Shown here: positions 24,848 to 29,351 of the stretch, one piece after another
Numbering within the stretch: position 1 is the stretch's first letter
Layout of the letters: every line of letters starts with the position of its first letter
IMG/VR virus record: IMGVR_UViG_3300005513_000301
Coordinates: 1-29,351 of that record
DNA: 29,351 bases
From: a virus
Strand: one strand, 5' to 3'
Translations under genes and position numbers: made by a program
The notes under the pieces: model-generated
What the model saw: only the letters and a program-made list of their open reading frames with translations
Database searches by the model: none
Told to the model about the DNA's origin: nothing

Positions 24848-25363
24848 ATGCGCACCATCTTGAGGGGCCTTCTTGCGATCGCCCTGACCGTCGCTCTCGC
24901 CGGCGCGGCATCGGCGGACAGCATCTATGTGCACGTCACCAATGGCGTGGTCGACAATCGCGCGGTGTTCCCGGACTCCGGCCTGCCGCAGGGTTGGCCG
25001 GACGCCTCTAACTGGATTGCCTCCGACCAGGCGCAGATCGGTTGGCAGCTATCCGGCGGCGCGCTCTCGGCTCCGCCGACCGTTCCGGTCCAGCCCTCGA
25101 CGAATCCTGCCGACTACCCGCTGCAGCGCTACCAGTTCTTGGCCATGCTCAAGATCGCCGGGCTCCAGTCCGTCGCCACGACCGCGATCGCCTCGATCAG
25201 CGATCCGACGCAGCAAGCCGTCGCCCAGGCCAAGTACGACAGCGCACAGGTCTTCTTCTGGGGCGATCCGACCACTCAGCTTCTGATCGGCGCCGCCGTG
25301 TCGGCTGGCGGGATCACTCAGCAGCAGGCTGTCGCGTACTGGCTCCAGGCCAAAGGCCTCTAG
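24848..25363 (+). CDS. Small secreted protein of the fibre block
   Basis: A 171-residue protein; ATG 24848 has AGGAG 5 bases upstream. Residues 1-23 form a Sec signal peptide (RTILRGLLAIALTVALAG, cleavage likely after ASA). Residues about 24-90 are beta-rich (IYVHVTNGVVDNRAVFP). Residues about 92-171 are helical (YQFLAMLKIAGLQSV, then AKYDSAQVFFWGDPTTQLL, then GITQQQAVAYWLQA), like the helical tails of some tail fibre assembly or fibre-associated proteins. It lies between two fibre genes. The stop codon shares a CTAG with the stop of a small minus-strand frame. I do not recognise the family. Confidence 0.68.
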   Translation: MRTILRGLLAIALTVALAGAASADSIYVHVTNGVVDNRAVFPDSGLPQGWPDASNWIASDQAQIGWQLSGGALSAPPTVPVQPSTNPADYPLQRYQFLAMLKIAGLQSVATTAIASISDPTQQAVAQAKYDSAQVFFWGDPTTQLLIGAAVSAGGITQQQAVAYWLQAKGL

Positions 25364-25449
25364 GATGCTCGCCGGCGACGGCAGGTGACGAGGACCGCTG
25401 CCGCTGCAACGATGGCGATGATGACGCTGAAGTCGTCGATGATCTGCAT
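25360..25449 (-). CDS. Possible 29-residue membrane protein
   Basis: On the minus strand an ATG at 25449 is preceded by GGGAG at 7-base spacing (25457-25461). The product is one hydrophobic segment (FSVIIAIVAAAAVLVTC) followed by a basic tail (RRRRAS), the pattern of small single-pass inner membrane proteins with a cytoplasmic C-terminus. The TAG stop is part of a CTAG shared with the plus-strand gene's stop. No clear promoter is seen. It may be chance, but the ribosome binding site and the membrane topology together are suggestive. Confidence 0.35.
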   Translation of the reverse strand: MQIIDDFSVIIAIVAAAAVLVTCRRRRAS

Positions 25450-25729
25450 AGGGAAACTCCCACTGATCGCCGTCGGGGAGTTGGAAAGCCAGCACACAGT
25501 GTGGCCGCGTTGACCTTCTGAAGTGCGGCGAGCCGCCTTCGTCGTATACGCCAACGCCTCCCCGACGAAGATCGGAGAGTGCAAATCGGTCGCACCTAGA
25601 CCGCTGTATGCGGGGTTTCCACGCCCCAGAGCGCAATGCGTGCGCTCCACCGACGACCATAAGGCAACCGCCGCCCGCAATCTAGTGCGCCGCGCGATCG
25701 CCGATCCCTCTCACGGCTCAGAGACGAGA
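25364..25729. other. Gap between fibre-block genes
   Basis: A 366-base stretch without a plus-strand gene that I can support. It holds most of the 29-residue minus-strand frame, a hairpin with GCGGC/GCCGC flanked by GAAG/CTTC at about 25519-25540, and GC-rich short inverted repeats near 25612-25650. A TTGACC at 25510 lacks a -10 box at the right distance. The plus frame open from 25523 to the fibre gene lacks a ribosome binding site. Confidence 0.4.
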
Positions 25730-26845
25730 ATGTTCAAAACCATGCTTCGCGGCGCGGTGCTTCTGCTCGCCCTTCTTGCGGCACCGGCCCTCGCAGACCA
25801 AGGCACGCTGTGCTCGCCGACGACAGGCACGGTCTCCGGCCTCACCCTGACGCAGAACTACAACGCCGCGCTCCAGGCGCTGGTGACGTCCAACTCCGGC
25901 GCCTCTTCACCGGCTAACGCCTGCTCCGGCGCGGCGCAGACCGGGCAGCTCTGGCTCGACCAATCGGCCACGCCGTCCGTTCTCAGGATCTACGACGGAG
26001 CGAACTGGCTTGCGCTAGGCGCCGTCGATGCCGCTTCGCACATCTGGACGCCGCCGGTAGGGGGCGGGGCGGCCTCGATTGCCAGCGCCACCACGACCGA
26101 CCTCGGCAGCGTCCCGCAGGGATACCTGACAGTCACCGGGACGACGGCGATCACCGGATTCGGTTCCTCGGCAACGTTGGGCACGTCGAAGATCATCCGC
26201 TTCGCCGGCTCGCTCACGCTCACCTACAACGCCACGTCCCTCATCCTGCCGACCGCGGCAAACATCTCGACCGCGGCCGGCGATACCGCGCTGGCCGTTT
26301 CGCTCGGTGGCGGAAACTGGGTCGTCGTCGCCTATCAGCGCGCCGACGGGACGATCACTGGGCAGGTCGGAACCGCCAACATTGCCAATGGCGCGGTGAC
26401 CTCGTCACAGATCGCAGCCAACACGATCACCGGGTCGAATATTGCAAGCTCGACGATCCCTGCCTCAAGCTTGGCCTCGACGACAGGCTCCGGATCGACG
26501 GTGGTGCTCTCGGCCTCCCCGGCTCTGTCAGGGTCGCCCACCACTCCCACGCAGACCACCGGCGACAACACGACCAAGATCGCCAGCGACGCCTTCGTCA
26601 ACTCGTCTATCGCGGCGAACGTCTACACCGGCACGTCGGCGAGCAACGCTACCTATCCGATCGGCACGACGATCTACGTCACCGGGTCCTATGTCGCTCG
26701 CAATACGCAGGTGACAATCTACACGTCAGCGGCCCAGGAATTCAGCTTGAGCGTGGGCACTACGACCTTGACCGGCACCTGGTCGGCGCGGGGCTGCTCG
26801 TCCTTTGGCGGCAACGGCGCCTGCCTGTTCCAACGGATCAACTAG
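25730..26845 (+). CDS. Tail fibre 3 with signal peptide, paralogue of fibre 1
   Basis: A 371-residue protein from ATG 25730; the ribosome binding site is weak (GAGACGAGA). The upstream extension to 25523 looks non-coding. Residues 1-21 form a Sec signal peptide (TMLRGAVLLLALLAAPALA) with AxA cleavage before D22. Residues about 28-210 closely match the N-terminal module of fibre 1 (PTTGTVSGLTLTQ, LWLDQSATPSVLRIYDG, LTLTYNATSLILPTA, VVVAYQRADG). Then come NGAVTSSQIAANTITGSNIA-type repeats, a SPALSGSPTTPTQTTGDNTT element common in fibre shafts, and a C-terminal beta domain with two cysteines (GCSSFGGNGAC). It is the last fibre gene; a terminator follows. Confidence 0.77.
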   Translation: MFKTMLRGAVLLLALLAAPALADQGTLCSPTTGTVSGLTLTQNYNAALQALVTSNSGASSPANACSGAAQTGQLWLDQSATPSVLRIYDGANWLALGAVDAASHIWTPPVGGGAASIASATTTDLGSVPQGYLTVTGTTAITGFGSSATLGTSKIIRFAGSLTLTYNATSLILPTAANISTAAGDTALAVSLGGGNWVVVAYQRADGTITGQVGTANIANGAVTSSQIAANTITGSNIASSTIPASSLASTTGSGSTVVLSASPALSGSPTTPTQTTGDNTTKIASDAFVNSSIAANVYTGTSASNATYPIGTTIYVTGSYVARNTQVTIYTSAAQEFSLSVGTTTLTGTWSARGCSSFGGNGACLFQRIN

Positions 26846-26895
26846 GGCATCGGCGCCCCGCAATCCAGCCGACTCAAGCGCAGTCGAATCCATCA

Positions 26896-26919
26896 GGGCG
26901 TCCTTCGGGGCGCCCTTTT
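26896..26919 (+). terminator. UUCG-loop terminator before lysis genes
   Basis: GGGCGTCC (26896-26903), loop TTCG, GGGCGCCC (26908-26915), then TTTT and, after CA, TTTT again. The 8-bp stem includes one G-U pair. It lies 18 bases before the endolysin ATG, whose ribosome binding site follows directly. This arrangement repeats that of the terminator at 5231. Confidence 0.8.
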
Positions 26920-26937
26920 CATTTTCGGAGATCCACC

Positions 26938-27612
26938 ATGGACGCATCCGTTCCTCGCGGCGCGGCGCTTCTGCTCGATTTTCTGGCAGTCCACGAAAGC
27001 CGGGGCGACTATGCCGCCGTTTTCGGTGACCACAAGCTCGCCACGCCCGTGACGGCCATGACCATCGATCACCTGATCGCTGCGCAGAAGGTGTGGGGGA
27101 AGGCCTGGGGATCGTCGGCCGCCGGGCGATACCAGTTCATGCCGGCGACCCTGACGGGCCTCAAGAAGGCCATGGGGCTGACCGGGAGGGAGTTGTTCAC
27201 CCCGGACTTTCAGGACCGGCTCGCCTACCAGCTGCTGAAGCAGCGCGGCTATCAGAAGTTCGTCGCCCGGCAGATCACCGGGACCGAGTTCGGGCTGCAG
27301 CTGGCGGAGGAATGGGCGTCCCTGCCGGTGCTCGCATCGACCAAGGGCGCTCACCGCGTCGTGGCACGCGGCGAAACCTACTATGCCGGCGACAAGCTGA
27401 ACCGCGCCCTCGTCAGCCCGGCGGACGTCGAGGCTGCCCTCGCTCAAGTCCTCGCTGCGTTGCAAGGGGCGAAGAGCGTGATCCCGGCGCCGCCGGCCGC
27501 CAAGCCTGTCTCACCCGCCGTGCCGGCCGCCCCTGCGGCCAAGCCCGTCAATCCTCCATCGCTGCTCCAGCGGCTGGAGAACTTCATCCTCAGCGCTCTC
27601 GCGCGCCACTGA
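26938..27612 (+). CDS. Endolysin, lambda R-like lytic transglycosylase fold
   Basis: A 224-residue protein with CGGAGA before ATG 26938. Residues about 10-140 align by eye with the lambda R (GH104) transglycosylase: FLAVHESRGDY with candidate catalytic E20, SSAAGRYQFMPATL, FQDRLAYQLLKQRG, and EEWASLP. It should cleave the glycan strand of peptidoglycan at the end of infection. Residues about 180-205 are a Pro/Ala-rich linker. The last 18 residues form an amphipathic helix (LLQRLENFILSALARH) that may contact the membrane or wall. There is no signal peptide, so export would need the holin. It leads the lysis block. Confidence 0.84.
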   Translation: MDASVPRGAALLLDFLAVHESRGDYAAVFGDHKLATPVTAMTIDHLIAAQKVWGKAWGSSAAGRYQFMPATLTGLKKAMGLTGRELFTPDFQDRLAYQLLKQRGYQKFVARQITGTEFGLQLAEEWASLPVLASTKGAHRVVARGETYYAGDKLNRALVSPADVEAALAQVLAALQGAKSVIPAPPAAKPVSPAVPAAPAAKPVNPPSLLQRLENFILSALARH

Positions 27613-27624
27613 TCGGAGATAACC

Positions 27625-28191
27625 ATGAAGACCTATCTGCTCGCGGCCTTGGCCGTGATCGCCTTCGCTTGCCCGGCGCTCGCCGATACCACGGTCGTTG
27701 CGCCCGCGGCGTCCACCGTCACTGTCCCCTATGGGGACTGGATCAACGAGCTCGCCTCCGTCCTCACCGTCGTGGCGGGCGCCGTCGTCACGGTCGGTGT
27801 GCCATTCCTTCTCCGCTTCGTTCCGGCCGGCATCCGCGCCTTCATCACGCAGGCGCAGATCGCCCAGGCCGAGCAGCTTCTGTCTGCCGGCATCGGCTTC
27901 GGCATCAACCAGGTCGCCGGCGCGACCAAGGGCCAGAAGCTCGAGGTGAATGTCGGCAACGCCGTTGTCACCGAGGCCGCCAACTACGTGATCCAGCACG
28001 GCCCGGAATGGCTCATCGACTGGATGGGCGGTCCCGACATGATCGAGCAGAAGATTCTCGCCCGCCTCGATCTTGTGCCGGCCGCCACCGCTCCCGCGGC
28101 CGCCGTTGTGCAGGCCGCCCCCGTCCCCCAGCCCGCACCAGCCCCGGCTCCATTGGTGGTCCCTGCCGCCGCGGCGGCCCCGGCCGCATGA
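27625..28191 (+). CDS. Holin candidate with signal peptide
   Basis: A 188-residue protein with GGAGA before ATG 27625. Residues 1-20 form a signal peptide-like segment (KTYLLAALAVIAFACPALA). A second hydrophobic segment lies at about 44-66 (ASVLTVVAGAVVTVGVPFLL). The following helical domain (AQIAQAEQLLSAGIGFGINQ, then VVTEAANYVIQHGPEWL) is like the C-terminal region of LLH-type phage holins, and the last 35 residues are Pro/Ala-rich. The position between the endolysin and the spanin-like genes supports a holin role. The call is from topology and context; the family match is tentative. Confidence 0.6.
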   Translation: MKTYLLAALAVIAFACPALADTTVVAPAASTVTVPYGDWINELASVLTVVAGAVVTVGVPFLLRFVPAGIRAFITQAQIAQAEQLLSAGIGFGINQVAGATKGQKLEVNVGNAVVTEAANYVIQHGPEWLIDWMGGPDMIEQKILARLDLVPAATAPAAAVVQAAPVPQPAPAPAPLVVPAAAAAPAA

Positions 28192-28407
28192 ATGGACTGG
28201 GTCAAAGCCGGAATCGCTCTCGTTGAGCTGCTCGCCGACCTCGTCGGGTGGCTCAAGGAGCGCGAGTGGTATCAGAAAGGAGCCGCCGATGCGGACGCCA
28301 AAGCAAACGCCGTTCAGCAGACCCGGATCGCCGTCGCCAAGACTGCTCGCGCGGCGCCGGATCAATACGCCAACAGCAAGGCGGTTGATCCTTACGATCG
28401 GGGCTAG
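28192..28407 (+). CDS. Small i-spanin-like protein
   Basis: A 71-residue protein whose ATG directly follows the TGA of the holin candidate, so it is probably translated by re-initiation. Residues 1-20 are hydrophobic to amphipathic (VKAGIALVELLADLVGWL), followed by a charged helix (KEREWYQKGAADADAKANAV) and an ending VDPYDRG. Its 3' half overlaps the o-spanin-like lipoprotein gene in another frame, the arrangement typical of Rz/Rz1 pairs. It is short for an i-spanin and the first helix is a weak membrane segment, so the DUF1515-like protein downstream may instead be the inner membrane partner. Confidence 0.6.
   Translation: MDWVKAGIALVELLADLVGWLKEREWYQKGAADADAKANAVQQTRIAVAKTARAAPDQYANSKAVDPYDRG
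28276..28282 (+). promoter_or_regulatory. Ribosome binding site of the overlapping o-spanin-like gene
   Basis: AAAGGAG, 6 bases before ATG 28289, inside the i-spanin-like gene. It is one of the strongest Shine-Dalgarno sequences in the window and decides the start of the overlapping lipoprotein gene. Confidence 0.65.
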
Positions 28408-28579
28408 CCTGGCGCTCGCCGGCTGCACGACGCTGGACAGCACGCGGTATGTGGACACCTCGTGCTCAGCGTTTGAGCCGATCACCTATTCCTCGAGCAA
28501 GGACACCCCGGAGACCATCAAGGAAATCCGGGCTCACAATCGGGTCTACGTGGCGCTCTGCCAGGGGCAGGGCAAATGA
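28289..28579 (+). CDS. O-spanin-like (Rz1-like) lipoprotein, overlapping gene
   Basis: A 96-residue protein from ATG 28289, overlapping the i-spanin-like gene by 119 bases in another frame. The first 30 residues are basic. Residues about 31-46 form a lipoprotein signal (RRLILTIGASLALAGC) with lipobox LAGC and lipidated Cys46. The mature 51 residues include YVDTSCSAFEPITYSSS, then DTPETIKEIRAHNRVYVALC, with a Cys pair (C59, C91). This matches a common short envelope lipoprotein in lysis blocks of alphaproteobacterial phages. An o-spanin links to the inner membrane partner and disrupts the outer membrane at lysis. The long basic leader before the signal is unusual. The stop overlaps the next ATG. 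Confidence 0.68.
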   Translation: MRTPKQTPFSRPGSPSPRLLARRRINTPTARRLILTIGASLALAGCTTLDSTRYVDTSCSAFEPITYSSSKDTPETIKEIRAHNRVYVALCQGQGK

Positions 28580-29001
28580 CGGCGCCGGACCGGTCGGACG
28601 AAATCATCCGGCAGCTGGCGACCCTCGCCGAGAGCGTAGCCGGTCTGCGCCGGGACGGTGACCGGCGCGACGAGGCGTTCGAGCAGGAGCGGCAGGACAG
28701 CCACGCCAGCCGGCGCGAACTCCATACCAAGGTCAATGGGGTAGTCGAGGATATCGCCGCGGTGAAGGGCGACATCCGCGTTGCCGCCGAGGTGACGGCG
28801 CAGACGCGCGAGACCGTCAAGACGCTGAGCGAGGCGGTGACGGCGGCCGCGCCTACGATCGCCGACGTCGAGCGCGCCAAGCGGCTCGGCGCCTGGATAC
28901 TCGGCGGGGGCGCCGCCGCCGCGATCGGCAGCGGACTCGCTATCCTCGCTTGGGGCGAGGCGATCAAGGCGTGGTTGGCGCACTGGCTGGGCATCAAATG
29001 A
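28576..29001 (+). CDS. DUF1515-like coiled-coil membrane protein
   Basis: A 141-residue protein from ATG 28576 (ATGA overlap with the lipoprotein gene). Residues about 5-90 are predicted coiled coil (IIRQLATLAESVAGLRRD, then VNGVVEDIAAVKGDIRV). Residues about 104-130 form a single transmembrane segment (LGAWILGGGAAAAIGSGLAIL), followed by a short tail. This layout fits DUF1515-type proteins of rhizobial phages. It could take part in lysis as an inner membrane spanin partner or accessory holin. The function of the family is not established. Confidence 0.65.
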   Translation: MTAPDRSDEIIRQLATLAESVAGLRRDGDRRDEAFEQERQDSHASRRELHTKVNGVVEDIAAVKGDIRVAAEVTAQTRETVKTLSEAVTAAAPTIADVERAKRLGAWILGGGAAAAIGSGLAILAWGEAIKAWLAHWLGIK

Positions 29002-29351
29002 GGGATGCTCTCTGGCGCTTCGCTACGCCGATCGGCATCGCCCTCGGCGGGCTGCTGGTGTGGGGCGTCATGTCGGCCCATGCAGAGTGCGGAATCGCCT
29101 CCTGGTACGGCTACACCGGCCATAGGACGGCATCCGGGCTTCCCTTCGACGGTAACGCGATGACCGCCGCCCATCGCTCGCTGCCCTTCGGCACCCGCGT
29201 CCGCGTCAGTGACCAGCATACCGGCCGCTCGATCACTGTCACCATCACCGATCGTGGGCCCTTCATCAGGGGCCGGATCATCGATCTATCGCCGGCCGCG
29301 GCCCGGGCGCTCGGCATGGCGGATTTAGCAAAGGTGTGCATTTCGAATTGA
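28998..29351 (+). CDS. RlpA-like secreted lytic transglycosylase
   Basis: A 117-residue protein from ATG 28998 (ATGA overlap). Residues 1-29 form a signal peptide (WRFATPIGIALGGLLVWGVM, cleavage likely after AHA). The rest is one RlpA double-psi beta-barrel domain: CGIASWYGYTGHRTASG, MTAAHRSLPFGTRVRV, TDRGPF with candidate catalytic D85, and GRIIDLSPAAARALGM. Host RlpA cuts glycan strands lacking stem peptides and normally carries a SPOR domain; this one has none. It would act in the periplasm independently of the holin, unlike the endolysin. The stop codon is the last three bases of the window. Confidence 0.85.
   Translation: MRDALWRFATPIGIALGGLLVWGVMSAHAECGIASWYGYTGHRTASGLPFDGNAMTAAHRSLPFGTRVRVSDQHTGRSITVTITDRGPFIRGRIIDLSPAAARALGMADLAKVCISN

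Noticed and set aside
25049-25660. 203-codon minus-strand frame
   Set aside because: Mostly antisense to the secreted protein gene and without any recognisable domain.
25523-25729. N-terminal extension of fibre 3
   Set aside because: No ribosome binding site, no domain, and it would bury a clear signal peptide beginning at 25730.
1-29351. CRISPR arrays, insertion sequences, attachment sites, integrase, terminase
   Set aside because: None could be seen on reading the window; no spaced direct repeats, transposase motifs or recombinase motifs were found.

Overview
The window is the late (structural and lysis) half of a siphovirus-type tailed phage or prophage from an alphaproteobacterium. A member of the Hyphomicrobiales is most likely. 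The evidence is high GC, the tail-tip gene order DUF2460 - DUF2163 - NlpC/P60 - large hub that is shared with alphaproteobacterial gene transfer agents (GTA), a spike base protein of the Rhodobacter Rcc01079 type, and a DUF1515-like gene in the lysis block. No integrase, terminase, attachment site, tRNA or host gene is visible, so prophage and free phage cannot be told apart. The host assignment is inference.

Layout. 1-273: end of an unidentified gene. 296-5132: head assembly (portal fused to a Mu gpF-like domain, a small protein resembling the C-terminal domain of RNA polymerase alpha, and a protease-scaffold fusion). 5231-5253: terminator. 5270-10621: capsid, connector and tail genes (major capsid protein, small proline/alanine-rich protein, head-tail connector, gp10-like completion protein, tail terminator candidate, tail tube, and two chaperone frames probably joined by a -1 frameshift). 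10735-12358: a minus-strand cargo operon (lipoprotein, then Clp-fold serine proteinase) with its own terminator, inserted between the chaperone genes and the tape measure gene. 12371-21653: tape measure and GTA-like tail tip, interrupted by a spike base gene and an SGNH-hydrolase spike gene. 21657-26845: a fibre block with three related fibres and one small secreted protein. 26896-26919: UUCG terminator. 26938-29351: lysis genes (lambda R-like endolysin, holin candidate, overlapping spanin-like pair, DUF1515-like membrane protein, RlpA-like protein).

Most plus-strand genes are tightly coupled by ATGA or TGATG overlaps, which suggests one long late transcript broken by terminators before the capsid and endolysin genes. 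The points most worth pursuing are the two adjacent alpha-CTD-like domains (one inserted in the portal, one free-standing), the minus-strand lipoprotein/proteinase operon, the run of Sec-type signal peptides on fibre proteins, and a structured intergenic region near 18 kb with a terminator facing the wrong way.
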